From: VXMO01 sp965205915
GTDB taxonomy: Bacteria > Chloroflexota > Dehalococcoidia > UBA6926
Reading direction: 5' to 3'
Assembly (NCBI GenBank): GCA_965205915.1
Contig: OZ242191.1
Coordinates: 62,001 to 126,000 of the forward strand
DNA length: 64,000 nt
Shown in pieces: positions 52,189 through 61,712 of this stretch. The position numbers and the translations under genes are program-made. Positions within the stretch are counted from its first letter, which is position 1. Each line of letters starts with the position of its first letter. A model generated the notes under the pieces. The model saw only the letters and a list, made by a program, of their open reading frames with translations, was not told where the DNA came from and ran no database searches.

Positions 52189-53652
52189 GTGGTCTCACCT
52201 GACTATCCGGAATACGGTTATACGGTCACGATCCGCCTTGAGTATACGAATCGCATAGGTATGCTCGGCGTGATTACCACTGCGGTTGGGGACACCGAGG
52301 CGGACATTACGGCAGTGGACCTCGTGAGGACGCGCGGCAAGCGTATCGTGCGCGACCTGACAATCGGTGTGATGAACATCGAGCACGGTCAGCGCGTTGC
52401 ACTGGCGCTGCGCAAGGCGGGCGCAAAGGTTATCGCCCTCTCCGATCCCTCGTTCCTCGTACACATGGGCGGCAAGATTGAGATGAAAACGAGGACGCCG
52501 GTGGAGAATCACCGGGACCTATCGCAGGTGTATACGCCGGGCGTGGGACGGGTTGCGTCATACATCGGCGCCAATCCGGAGTCCGTCTGGTCGCTCACGT
52601 CCAAGGCGAACACGGTGGCGGTGGTGTCCGACGGCACGGCGGTTCTGGGGCTTGGCAACATTGGCCCGGAGGCCGCCCTACCCGTCATGGAAGGCAAGGC
52701 AATCCTCTTCAAAGAGCTGGCCAACATCGACGCGTGGCCCATCTGCCTTGATACGAACGACCCTGATCAAATTGTCGCTACGGTCAAGGCGTTGTCCGTC
52801 GGATTCGGCGGTATCAATCTTGAGGACATCTCCGCGCCGCGCTGCTTCGAGATTGAGGAGCGGTTGCGCGAGGAGTTGGACATTCCCGTTTTCCATGATG
52901 ATCAGCACGGGACGGCAGTCGTCGTGACGGCGGCGCTTTTCAACGCGCTCAAGGTCGTCGGCAAGGACATCGGGCAGATTCGAGCCGTGATGACGGGAGC
53001 GGGCGCGAGCGGGGTAGCGACGACGCGGATGCTTGTTGCGGCGGGGCTGCGTGACATCGTGGTGTTTGACCGTCAGGGAGCGATCAATCGCGACCGCGGC
53101 GACATTGAGGGCAACGCCGGCAAGATGTGGCTGGCAGAGAACACGAATCCACGCAATTTTGCAGGCAACATCCATGTGGGCATTGAGGGAGCGGATCTGT
53201 TCATCGGGCTGTCCGGCCCCGGAGTCATCGAGCCGGAGGATCTGGCGAGCATGAATAGTGACGGTATCGTATTCGCGTTGGCCAACCCGGACCCTGAAGT
53301 ATCGCCGGAGGCAGCGCATCAGTATGCGCGCGTCGTAGCGACGGGTCGCTCCGATTACGCGAATCAGATAAATAACGCGCTGTGTTTCCCCGGACTGTTC
53401 CGGGGCGTGCTTGATGTTCGCGCCCGGACGATCAATGAGGAGATGAAGATGGCTGCGGCGCAGGCGTTGGCGGCAGTCGTGCCTCAGCGGGAGTTGAACG
53501 AAGACAATATCATTCCCAGCCTCTTCAATTCCCGGGTGGTGACCACGGTCTCACGAGCCGTGAGTAAGGCCGCGCTGCGGACAGGGGTTGCCAGGCGGTC
53601 ACGCAGCCACTCCGGCGAGCACATGCCGGATCTTTCACCGATCTCGCACTGA
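52189..53652 (+). CDS. NAD(P)-dependent malic enzyme with N-terminal ACT domain
   Basis: About 487 residues from GTG 52189 (GGAGGG 5 nt upstream). Residues ~10-80 (YTVTIRLEYTNRIGMLGVIT) are an ACT-type ligand-binding domain, probably for control. The catalytic part has VYTPGVGRV, NTVAVVSDGTAVLGLGNIGP with EGKAILFKELANIDAWPI, EDISAPRCFEIEERL, FHDDQHGTAVVV and the NAD-binding GAGASGVATTRML. It converts malate to pyruvate with CO2 release. Starting at GTG 52129 would add 20 residues. Confidence 0.92.
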   Translation: MVSPDYPEYGYTVTIRLEYTNRIGMLGVITTAVGDTEADITAVDLVRTRGKRIVRDLTIGVMNIEHGQRVALALRKAGAKVIALSDPSFLVHMGGKIEMKTRTPVENHRDLSQVYTPGVGRVASYIGANPESVWSLTSKANTVAVVSDGTAVLGLGNIGPEAALPVMEGKAILFKELANIDAWPICLDTNDPDQIVATVKALSVGFGGINLEDISAPRCFEIEERLREELDIPVFHDDQHGTAVVVTAALFNALKVVGKDIGQIRAVMTGAGASGVATTRMLVAAGLRDIVVFDRQGAINRDRGDIEGNAGKMWLAENTNPRNFAGNIHVGIEGADLFIGLSGPGVIEPEDLASMNSDGIVFALANPDPEVSPEAAHQYARVVATGRSDYANQINNALCFPGLFRGVLDVRARTINEEMKMAAAQALAAVVPQRELNEDNIIPSLFNSRVVTTVSRAVSKAALRTGVARRSRSHSGEHMPDLSPISH

Positions 53653-53770
53653 TCATCAGTAAGCGTCGTTAGTCCGCACCATGGCCCCCGCCTTCGCGGG
53701 GGATTCGGAGTGTGAATGGCGGTCTATTCGGGGTGTTGGCGGGCGCGTTGGGGTGGGGATGACGGCTGGG

Positions 53771-54847
53771 CTAGCGGCGGGCGCGCTGGGGTGTTGGAGC
53801 GCCGATGCCGCAAAGGTCCGCTATGAGCAATTCCATTGCTGTGTCCTCGCTGAGGCGGCCGGTCTTGAGCGCAATGTCGTAGTCCAGGATGGCGCGGTGC
53901 ATCTCGCGCAGTCGGGGCATCGTAAAGCTGCGGCTCTGGTTCACCGTCTTGCGGATGGCGAAATCCGAGCGGGATCCGATGGCATCCTGTAATTCAGCCT
54001 GTGAAACGCGGCGATCCGTGGAGTCTTTTGCGGCGAGGAGCCGCCTGACTTGCGTGCCGAGCATGGCCATGATCTGCGGAACGGCTGCGCCGGTGTCGGC
54101 GCGCAGCTTTTCGACGCGCTCTCGGGCGCTGGGGTAGCGGCGCTCAATGACGTCATCGACCATGGCGAAGATGTTTTCCTCACGGGTTGAGCCGGTCATG
54201 GCGGTCACATCCGCGACGGAGATGGGCCTGTCCGGCCCGGCATAAAGCAGTAATTTGTCGATTTCATTGGAGAGCGCCCACAGGTTGCTGCCGTGAGCGT
54301 CGGCAAGAGCTCGCGCGGCGGGGCCCTCAATTCCCCCGTCCCGTTCCCGCGCCATATTGCCGATCCACGTGGTCAGGTCGTTACCACGCAGCGGCGCAAA
54401 GACGCGCACGTTTGCGACGGGGGCGAGGTATTTCAACAGCGGATTGGAGTCTGCGACGGCTCCGTCGGAAAGAACGAGGATATTCGACTCCGGGAGGCCG
54501 GGCGCCAGGTCTTTCAACTGACCCCACCCGCGGAAAGTGTCGGGCGTCTGTGTCTTAGAATCATCGAGACCGGCCTGTCGTGAGCGCCCACGTCCGCCGG
54601 CCCGCCCAGCTCCACTGCCCTGCGAACGAGAGAACATGGCCAGAAGCCCTTCCACGATGACCAACCGGCCATTCGCGAGAAACGGCACGGCGCCGGCCTG
54701 CGCGACGACCTCTGGGGGGGAGGAGTCCGCGGCGCTTACGGTCACGGAGTTGAGCGACGCCATATCCAGATCGCCGAGCCGGGCGCGCAGGGCGTCAATG
54801 GCCCGCTTGCGGGAGTAGTCGTCCTCTCCGTAGTAGATCTCAAACAT
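53771..54847 (-). CDS. holA: DNA polymerase III delta subunit
   Basis: 358 residues. MFEIYYGEDDYSRKRAIDAL at the start, SNILVLSDGAVADSNPLLKY in the middle and NLWALSNEIDKLLLYAG later match HolA; the C-terminal helical part follows. It opens the sliding clamp as part of the clamp loader. A Gly/Arg-rich insert at about residues 75-105 (GSGAGRAGGRGRSRQAG) is unusual. Confidence 0.9.
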   Translation of the reverse strand: MFEIYYGEDDYSRKRAIDALRARLGDLDMASLNSVTVSAADSSPPEVVAQAGAVPFLANGRLVIVEGLLAMFSRSQGSGAGRAGGRGRSRQAGLDDSKTQTPDTFRGWGQLKDLAPGLPESNILVLSDGAVADSNPLLKYLAPVANVRVFAPLRGNDLTTWIGNMARERDGGIEGPAARALADAHGSNLWALSNEIDKLLLYAGPDRPISVADVTAMTGSTREENIFAMVDDVIERRYPSARERVEKLRADTGAAVPQIMAMLGTQVRRLLAAKDSTDRRVSQAELQDAIGSRSDFAIRKTVNQSRSFTMPRLREMHRAILDYDIALKTGRLSEDTAMELLIADLCGIGAPTPQRARR

Positions 54848-55005
54848 GGGGCCTCATCGATTCATTTCATTTACTCACTGGGGCAATGGTTGCACATTCG
54901 GGTGGGTTTGGTAATTGAGGCCGAGATTCCCGCTTTCGCGGGAATGACGGGGGGTGCACGTGTTGCCGCGCGGCGCGCCCACACGTACAATATGGCGCAC
55001 TACCC

Positions 55006-57339
55006 ATGACGATAACGCCCGCGTCGCTGCAAGAGCGATACGACATCATTGCCGCCCTCCCGGGAACTTCTCTTTATTCCGTCTATTCCGCCATCGAACG
55101 CGATAGCGGTGACACGGTCGAGATTCGCGAGCCGCGCTTTCGCGCGCTTGAGGACACATCCACGCTCGTGCCGTTCCATGCGCTCATGGATCGGCATCAG
55201 GCCGTCCATCACGCGCACTTGGGCCGTCTGCTGGATGTTCCCACGGAAGGTGATTCCTTTTGGATGGTGTACGAGCCGGCCCGCGGGGAGCAGCTGCGCG
55301 GGTGGCTGACGCGGGGCTTGCAGCTTGATGAGGCGCTTCAGCTCATCGCGCAGGCCGCGTCCGGTCTGCAGGCGCTGCACGACGCGGGGCTGATTCATGG
55401 GGACGTCAATTCTCGCAACTTCTTTGTAACGCCGGTGACGGGCGCTCAACTACGCAATGCAGGACTGTCCGAGTTGTCGAGTGGACTGAGCGGCCTGCAA
55501 GCATCGTTGCAGATTCCCCTGCCGCCCTATATGGCGCCGGAAGTGCTGCGCGGCGCGGAGCCGGGGCCCAAGTCCGATATTTTCGCGCTGGGCATGGTGT
55601 TGTATGAGACTTTGACCGGCCACCTGCCCTTCACCGGCAACACGCGCGACACGGTTCGCGTGAAGCAGCAGGAAGGGCGGATCGCGCCGGTCACGACTGT
55701 CAATGCGAACCTGCCTGCCGCGCTGAACGAGATTGCCGCCAAGGCCCTCGCCTGGGAGCCGGAGGGACGGTTTGAATCGGCGCTTGAGATGCGCGAGACG
55801 TTGCTGGAGTTCAGGAATAATCTTTCCGCTCCCGAGGCACAGATTGTGGTTCCGCCTGAGCAGGCGCGGCAGGAAATCCTGGATGATATTGCGCAGTTTG
55901 AGCCGGCACGCATTGATGAGGTGACCGCGGCAGCGGGCGAGTTCCGCGTCTGTGCTGAGTGCCTGACGGTGAACTTGGCAAGCGTTACTCGCTGTGCCAT
56001 GTGCTGGCGTGATATACGTGACGTGCCGATCCGGAGCAGGATCGAGGGCGAGTCGTTTGCCCAAAAGACCGAGCAACGGAGAAGGATGTGGAAGTGGGCC
56101 CGTCGCGGTTCGGTCGTCTTAGTAGCCGTCGCGCTACTCGCGCTGTTTATGTATGATCGCGGCGCGCCTCCCGGCCTGCTGACCGGCCCGCCGACAACAA
56201 CTCTCACTGCGCAAGTGGGGACAGGACTGTGGACTACTCCGCGCGGCGGGGCCGCCGGTATCGGGGGTGTTGCCAGCGCCGATGTTGTTCCACAGGGTAG
56301 TGAACGCTGGAGGGCGGACATCGGCTCCGCGGTGCAATCGTCGCCGACCGTTGCGGACGGGCGCATTTTTGTCACCACGCGTGACGCGCGGGTCATGGCT
56401 TTTTCGACCGAGGACGGCTCCATCCTCTGGGAAACGGAGGCGCCGGGCCCGGTGGATGCGGCGCCGGTGATTGCGGGAGACCGTATATACGTGCCGTATA
56501 GGAATGGAAGACTTATTTCATATGACACAGCCACAGGAGAGGAGTTGTGGGTAGCCAGGATTTCGAACCCGCTCTACTCGTGGGTCGTCGTCGACGACGG
56601 CAGCGTGTATGCGGCTTGCCAGGACGGCGTGATCCAGGCGTTCGACGCAGGCACGGGCGAGAAGAGGTGGGAAATCGACACCGGAGGCGGGATGTCGGCC
56701 GCTCCCTCCATCAGCGAGGGTCTGCTCATCGTGCCGACGCAGGATAGGCAGATACTGATTCTCGTGGGCGAAACGGGACAGACACGGCTAGCCTACGTAC
56801 TGCGGGGAACCGTCGATGGCGGCGCGGCGATCAGCCATGGCACGGCGGTTATGGGTGATCTGGAGGGGCTTGTCCGAGCGATCGATATTCGGGCACAGAA
56901 TCTTCCTCTGGAAAAGACGGTTCTGCGCTTCTGGGCGCAGTTTTACATCTGGGGCATGGCGCCCTTTCCGCCTGCGCAAAGCGGGGTTGTGTGGACACAC
57001 CGCATCGGCGAGGAGGTTCGGGCTCCTGCTGCAATCGCCGGCAATCGCGCGTACTTTGCGACGACGGAGGGCAACGTCTACGCCTTCTCGCTCGGGGGCG
57101 GTCAAGAGCTCTGGAAGACACCACTAGCAGGCGATCCTGTTAAGCCCGGCGCGCCAACGATTGTGGGCGATATCCTGTTCGTCGGGTCGGACAGCGGAAA
57201 CCTTCACGCCCTGAACGCGGTGACGGGTGATCCGTTGTGGAACCTGGGCCTGAACGCGCCGATGTCGGCCGCGCCCGCCTACGCCGACGGCAATCTCTAT
57301 CTCCTGACCGAGACCGGTATCCTGTACGCCGTCGAGTAA
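55006..57339 (+). CDS. membrane pseudokinase with zinc ribbon and extracytoplasmic PQQ propeller
   Basis: 777 residues. Residues ~10-270 have a Ser/Thr kinase fold, but the VAIK Lys is Arg (VEIR, R41), the Gly-rich loop is lost and DFG is NAG (151-153); HGDVNSRN (131-138) and APE (177-179) remain. It is therefore probably catalytically dead. A zinc ribbon (C316, C319, C330, C333) and one membrane helix (~368-383) follow; residues ~410-777 are PQQ-like propeller repeats (SSPTVADGRIFVTT, WETEAPGPVDAAPVIAGDRI). It may sense something outside and bind partners inside. ychF starts 7 bp downstream. Confidence 0.88.
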   Translation: MTITPASLQERYDIIAALPGTSLYSVYSAIERDSGDTVEIREPRFRALEDTSTLVPFHALMDRHQAVHHAHLGRLLDVPTEGDSFWMVYEPARGEQLRGWLTRGLQLDEALQLIAQAASGLQALHDAGLIHGDVNSRNFFVTPVTGAQLRNAGLSELSSGLSGLQASLQIPLPPYMAPEVLRGAEPGPKSDIFALGMVLYETLTGHLPFTGNTRDTVRVKQQEGRIAPVTTVNANLPAALNEIAAKALAWEPEGRFESALEMRETLLEFRNNLSAPEAQIVVPPEQARQEILDDIAQFEPARIDEVTAAAGEFRVCAECLTVNLASVTRCAMCWRDIRDVPIRSRIEGESFAQKTEQRRRMWKWARRGSVVLVAVALLALFMYDRGAPPGLLTGPPTTTLTAQVGTGLWTTPRGGAAGIGGVASADVVPQGSERWRADIGSAVQSSPTVADGRIFVTTRDARVMAFSTEDGSILWETEAPGPVDAAPVIAGDRIYVPYRNGRLISYDTATGEELWVARISNPLYSWVVVDDGSVYAACQDGVIQAFDAGTGEKRWEIDTGGGMSAAPSISEGLLIVPTQDRQILILVGETGQTRLAYVLRGTVDGGAAISHGTAVMGDLEGLVRAIDIRAQNLPLEKTVLRFWAQFYIWGMAPFPPAQSGVVWTHRIGEEVRAPAAIAGNRAYFATTEGNVYAFSLGGGQELWKTPLAGDPVKPGAPTIVGDILFVGSDSGNLHALNAVTGDPLWNLGLNAPMSAAPAYADGNLYLLTETGILYAVE

Positions 57340-57346
57340 CCACGCG

Positions 57347-58450
57347 ATGGACGTGGGAATCATCGGGCTCCCCGCAAGTGGGAAGACCACCCTTCTCAAC
57401 GCTCTGACGCACGCTCATGCTGAAACGGGCGGGTTCAGCGCCGCCGCGTCACAGCCGAACCTGGGAGTGGTGCGCATCCCGGATCCGCGCCTGACACGCA
57501 TCACAGAGCTTGTTGAACCTAAACGCGTCGTGCGTGCGGAACTCTCATTCATCGATATTCCGGGACAACCGCCCGAAATGGGCAAGTCTCGCGGCATCCA
57601 GGGACAGTATCTGCTGGAAGTCAGCCAGGCCGACGCGCTGTTGCTTGTCGTGCGGGCGTTTCGGTCACCCGCCCTGCCCGACCCCGTGCCGGAGACCGAC
57701 CTTGAGGCAATGTTGATGGAGATGGTCTTCGCGGACATGGGCATCGTTTCACGGAGGCTTGAACGCATTGAAGGTTCGCTGAAAAGCGCGCGTACGTCGG
57801 AACGAGAGGGGCTGATGGCCGAGGCGGGTTTGCTGCGTCGGCTCCACGCAGCGCTGGAGAACGGGGATGCTATCCGAAGCGTAGATATGACGCCGGACGA
57901 GGCGCGGATGATTTCCGGTTTCACGTTTCTGACGACCAAGCCGCTGATCATCGTCCTGAACATCGCGGAGGATGATCTGCCGCGGAGTGATGAGCTTTCG
58001 GCGGAGTGGACGGCAGAGCACGGCGGGCCGACAACGGGCTGCATCGCGCTTTCCGCTCGGCTTGAGGAGGAGTTATCGCAGCTTGAGCCGGAGGAGGCCG
58101 CTGCGTTTCGTGAGGAGATGAGCGCGCCGCACGATCCAACGGGCGCTCTCGCGCGTCTCGCGCAGGCGGTTGCAGGCTTGATCACGTTCTATACGGCGGG
58201 GCCTGAAGAGACGCGGGCGTGGCAGTTGGAGGCGGACACGCCTGCCCCACGCGCCGCCGGCAAGAAGATTCACACGGACATGGAGCGCGGTTTTATCCGC
58301 GCAGAGGTCACGTCCTACGACGATTTCCTCGCGGCGGAGGGCAAGTTCCCTGAGGCGAGACGACACGGCACGCTGCGGCAGGAAGGCAAGACCTACATCA
58401 TCCAGGACGGGGACGTGGTGACGTTTCTGTTCAACGTTTCGGGGCGGTAG
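57347..58450 (+). CDS. ychF: YchF/OLA1-like ribosome-binding P-loop ATPase
   Basis: 367 residues. GLPASGKTTLLNALT is the P-loop, FIDIPGQP the switch II region, and LNIAE replaces NKxD at G4, as in YchF, which prefers ATP. A coiled-coil insert lies in the middle (about 125-165), and a C-terminal TGS domain (FYTAGPEETRAWQL, ARRHGTLRQEGKTYIIQDGD) ends the protein. It associates with ribosomes and stress responses in other bacteria. Confidence 0.94.
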   Translation: MDVGIIGLPASGKTTLLNALTHAHAETGGFSAAASQPNLGVVRIPDPRLTRITELVEPKRVVRAELSFIDIPGQPPEMGKSRGIQGQYLLEVSQADALLLVVRAFRSPALPDPVPETDLEAMLMEMVFADMGIVSRRLERIEGSLKSARTSEREGLMAEAGLLRRLHAALENGDAIRSVDMTPDEARMISGFTFLTTKPLIIVLNIAEDDLPRSDELSAEWTAEHGGPTTGCIALSARLEEELSQLEPEEAAAFREEMSAPHDPTGALARLAQAVAGLITFYTAGPEETRAWQLEADTPAPRAAGKKIHTDMERGFIRAEVTSYDDFLAAEGKFPEARRHGTLRQEGKTYIIQDGDVVTFLFNVSGR

Positions 58451-58458
58451 GGTGGATG

Positions 58459-58488
58459 GATTCCCGCTTTCGCGGGAATGACGGGGTC
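58459..58488. repeat. dispersed palindrome between convergent genes
   Basis: ATTCCCGC/GCGGGAAT stem with GACGGG flank, between the ends of ychF and the CoxL gene. A further copy is at about 54924-54952. Such copies at gene ends may act as terminators. Confidence 0.6.
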
Positions 58489-58489
58489 G

Positions 58490-60820
58490 TTAGTCCTGGG
58501 CGTCCTGGATGGCGCGCCAGACTCGTTCGGGGGTTAGGGGCATTTCGATGTGGCGGACGCCTAGCGGCTCAAGCGCATCAACGACTGCGTTTACCACGGC
58601 TGACGGCGCGCCGGTTGTCGGGCCCTCACCCATTCCCTTGACTCCGAGCGAGTTCAACGGGGATGCCGTCTCTGAGAATGCGACGATGAACTCCGGCGTC
58701 ATCTCAGCCGTCGGGATCGCATAGTCCATCAGGGAGCCGTTCAGCAGTTGCCCGGCCTGGTCGTATTCGGAGATCTCGTAAAGCGCCTGGCCTATGCCCT
58801 GAGTTGCGCCGCCATGCACCTGACCAACCACCGTCATGGGGTTCACGATGACACCCTGATCATCCACGGTGTAGAGGCGTTGGAGGTCAACATCTCCGGT
58901 CTCCGGATCAACATCAACGACGGCGATGTAGGTGCCGAAGTTGTACGTCAGGCCGGTGGGCTGGAAGAAGGAGTCCTCGTCGAGGCCGAACTCCATGTCC
59001 GAGGGGCGGGCAAGCACCTGGAACGATGCCGCGGCCACCTGAGTGAACGGGAGTCTGCGCCTCTCACCCGCCGTGCCGACGAACACGCCGTTCTCCAACG
59101 TGACCTGTTCGGGTTCGCATTCAAGCATGTGGGCGGCGAGGGCAAGCATCTTGTTGCGCACCTTTTCGGCGGCGATTTTGGCGGACATGCCGCCGGTGAC
59201 GAGCCCGCGGCTGCCATAGGTACCCACGCCATGCGCGACGGTAGCCGTGTCCCCGTGCAGGACATTGACATCGTTGTCAGAGATGCCGAATACGTCGGCG
59301 ACGATCTGGGCGAAGACGGTTTCGCCGCCCTGCCCGTGCGGGGATGAGCCGGTGAACAAAGTGACCTTGCCGTCACGGGCGACACGCACCCTGCCCCACT
59401 CGTAGCGATTGCTGCTTGGATCAAGCGGGCTGGGGCCGGAGCCACCCGTCTTGACCCATGAGGCGACGCCGATGCCCATGTGACGGCCCTCGGCGCGGGC
59501 CTGCGTCTGTTGCTCGCGCAGTTGCTGATAGTTGCTGAGTTCCATCACCTGATCGAGCGATGCCTCGTAGTTGCCGCTGTCGAACATGTCGCCGCCGCCG
59601 GAGCGGATGGGCTGGTCAAATGGGGGCAGGTAGTTGCGGCGGCGGATTTCGGTCGGGTCGAGACCAAGCTCTCCGGCGAGGCGGTCCATGCCGCGTTCGA
59701 TGAGGTGGATGCCCTCCGGCCTTCCCGCGCCGCGATACGGACCCTGCGGCGTCTTGTTCGTGTAAGAGTTGTGAACCTCAAACTCCACGTTGGGGATGTG
59801 GTAGACGCCGGTGGAGATCATGGCGGAGGAGGCGGACAACTGCGGCTCCGGGCCTTTGGCGTATGCGCCGAGATCGTGCAGGTGGCGCACACGGAGGCCG
59901 GTAATCTTGCCCTCGGCGTCCGCGGCGACCTCAAGATAGGATGTCTTGCCGCGCGCCTGGTGCATCGCAAGAAAATCCTCGGAGCGGGTGGCGACCCACT
60001 TGATGGGGACGCCCAATTCTTTGGATGCGATGCATAGCAGCGCGTATTCGGGGTCTTCATGCTTGACGCCGAAACCGCCGCCGACGTCCGGCGCGACGAC
60101 GCGGACGCTTTCCTCCGGCAGATGCATGATTTCGGCGAGATGATCGCGTAGGGTGTGCGGCGTCTGCACCGTCGCCCACAGGCTCATTGTTTCCTGCACG
60201 CGGTCCCAATGGGCTAGACCGGCGCGCGGCTCCATCGGCACGCCGTGGATGCGCTGGTTGACGATGCGCTCCCGGACGATGACCTGGGCTTCCTCAAAGG
60301 CTTGAGATACGTTGCCGAGCCGGTAGCGCCATGAGACGAGGCCGTTCGGCTTGTCCTCATGCACGCGCGGCGAATCGTCGCGGAGAGCGGTTTCGATGTC
60401 AACGACGGCTTCGAGTGGCTCATAGTCGACAAAGATGAGATCGGCGGCGTCACGCGATCCGTATCGGGAATCGGCTATGACGACGGCCACGACCTCTCCG
60501 ACATGGCGGGCCACATCGACGGCGATGAGGTCATACGGAACAGACTCCGTGTCGTAGAAGGCGAGCGGGACGGTGGGGTTGGTTCCGTAGCGCGGGTGGA
60601 TGTCTTTGCCGGTGAGGACTGTGGAGACGCCGGGCGTCCGCAACGCTTCTGAGGTATCGATGCTGCGGATGCGGGCGTGGGCGTGCGGGCTGCGAACGAA
60701 CGTCAGCCACTGAGTGCCGGGGATGGAGATGTCCTCAACGAACGCGCCGTTGCCTCGCAGGAGTTTCTCATCTTCACGGCGAGCGACCGATTGACCGACG
60801 AGTTTGGTGTCCGTGGCCAT
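58490..60820 (-). CDS. CoxL-like molybdenum hydroxylase large subunit (copy 1)
   Basis: About 776 residues. The N-terminal domain starts VGQSVARREDEKLLRGNGAF. PYRGAGRPEG is of the form II (AYRGAGR) type, not the AYxCSFR of true CO dehydrogenase, so the substrate is probably another aldehyde- or heterocycle-like molecule. VGGGFGVKHEDPEY, SSPHGQGGETVF and VKGMGEGPTTGAP (catalytic Glu) form the molybdopterin site. It lies 20 bp after coxM in the same operon. Confidence 0.9.
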   Translation of the reverse strand: MATDTKLVGQSVARREDEKLLRGNGAFVEDISIPGTQWLTFVRSPHAHARIRSIDTSEALRTPGVSTVLTGKDIHPRYGTNPTVPLAFYDTESVPYDLIAVDVARHVGEVVAVVIADSRYGSRDAADLIFVDYEPLEAVVDIETALRDDSPRVHEDKPNGLVSWRYRLGNVSQAFEEAQVIVRERIVNQRIHGVPMEPRAGLAHWDRVQETMSLWATVQTPHTLRDHLAEIMHLPEESVRVVAPDVGGGFGVKHEDPEYALLCIASKELGVPIKWVATRSEDFLAMHQARGKTSYLEVAADAEGKITGLRVRHLHDLGAYAKGPEPQLSASSAMISTGVYHIPNVEFEVHNSYTNKTPQGPYRGAGRPEGIHLIERGMDRLAGELGLDPTEIRRRNYLPPFDQPIRSGGGDMFDSGNYEASLDQVMELSNYQQLREQQTQARAEGRHMGIGVASWVKTGGSGPSPLDPSSNRYEWGRVRVARDGKVTLFTGSSPHGQGGETVFAQIVADVFGISDNDVNVLHGDTATVAHGVGTYGSRGLVTGGMSAKIAAEKVRNKMLALAAHMLECEPEQVTLENGVFVGTAGERRRLPFTQVAAASFQVLARPSDMEFGLDEDSFFQPTGLTYNFGTYIAVVDVDPETGDVDLQRLYTVDDQGVIVNPMTVVGQVHGGATQGIGQALYEISEYDQAGQLLNGSLMDYAIPTAEMTPEFIVAFSETASPLNSLGVKGMGEGPTTGAPSAVVNAVVDALEPLGVRHIEMPLTPERVWRAIQDAQD

Positions 60821-60839
60821 CACAGTGTCCTTTCTTTTC

Positions 60840-61712
60840 CTAGACCTGCGCTCGCTCGACGGCTTGCGTGAGGGCGCGGCGCGTCAACACGCGACAGAGA
60901 TTCTGCCGATATTCGGGCGAGCCGTGCAGGTCTGCGATGCATTCGAGGTCGTCAGCGGCTGTCGCGGAGGCGGCGGCGATTGCGTCCCGAGTAGGCACTT
61001 GCCCTCTCAGCGTCTCTTCCACAGCCGTTGCGCGTTCTGCGCGCGATGCCGCGCCGGTTATGCCGACGGCCACGCGGGACAAGTAACCACTGTCATCCAA
61101 GCCAACGACGGCGGCGACGCCGACGATGGCAAAGTGGGATGCCTTGTTTGCGAACTTGATGTAGGACGCGCCGGTGCGGCCGTCCGGGATGGGAATGATA
61201 ACTTCGGTGATGATTTCGTCCTCGGCGAGAGTGCTTATGAAAGCGTCCATGATGAGCTCATCGATGGACACAACGCGGATGCCGTTCGGGCCTGCGACTT
61301 GCGCCTGGGCATCAAGGGCCAAGAGTGTAGCCGGATAGTCCGCGACGGGGTCAGCGTGGGCGATGCTGCCGCCAATGGTGCCGAGGTTGCGTACCTGGAC
61401 ATCGGCAATCTCCGCCGCCGTTTCGCCGAGAACCGGCAAAGTATCAAGCACTACGTCGGAACCGGCGACGTAGGCATGGGTTGTCATCGAGCCGATTCGC
61501 AAGTTCTTGCCGTCCGTGCTGATGTGGGAGAGTTCGCCGCGCGTCTTGCGGAGATCGACCACGAGGCCGGGCAGCGCGAGCCGCAGTTTCATCATTGGAA
61601 GGAGGCTCTGGCCACCGGCGATGATCTTGCCCTCTCCCGGCCGCTGTTGGAGGAGGGTAATGGCCTCCGCCACGGAATCGGGGGCTGCGTAGTCGAAAGC
61701 TCCGGGAATCAT
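60840..61712 (-). CDS. CoxM-like FAD-binding subunit
   Basis: About 290 residues from ATG 61712 (MIPGAFDYAAPDSVAEAI), overlapping the stop of the upstream CoxL gene by 4 bp. IIAGGQSLLPMMKLRLA and TIGGSIAHADPVADYPA are the two FAD motifs. It passes electrons between the Fe-S subunit and an acceptor. No small Fe-S subunit gene (coxS) is seen in the window; it may lie beyond the right edge or elsewhere. Confidence 0.93.
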   Translation of the reverse strand: MIPGAFDYAAPDSVAEAITLLQQRPGEGKIIAGGQSLLPMMKLRLALPGLVVDLRKTRGELSHISTDGKNLRIGSMTTHAYVAGSDVVLDTLPVLGETAAEIADVQVRNLGTIGGSIAHADPVADYPATLLALDAQAQVAGPNGIRVVSIDELIMDAFISTLAEDEIITEVIIPIPDGRTGASYIKFANKASHFAIVGVAAVVGLDDSGYLSRVAVGITGAASRAERATAVEETLRGQVPTRDAIAAASATAADDLECIADLHGSPEYRQNLCRVLTRRALTQAVERAQV

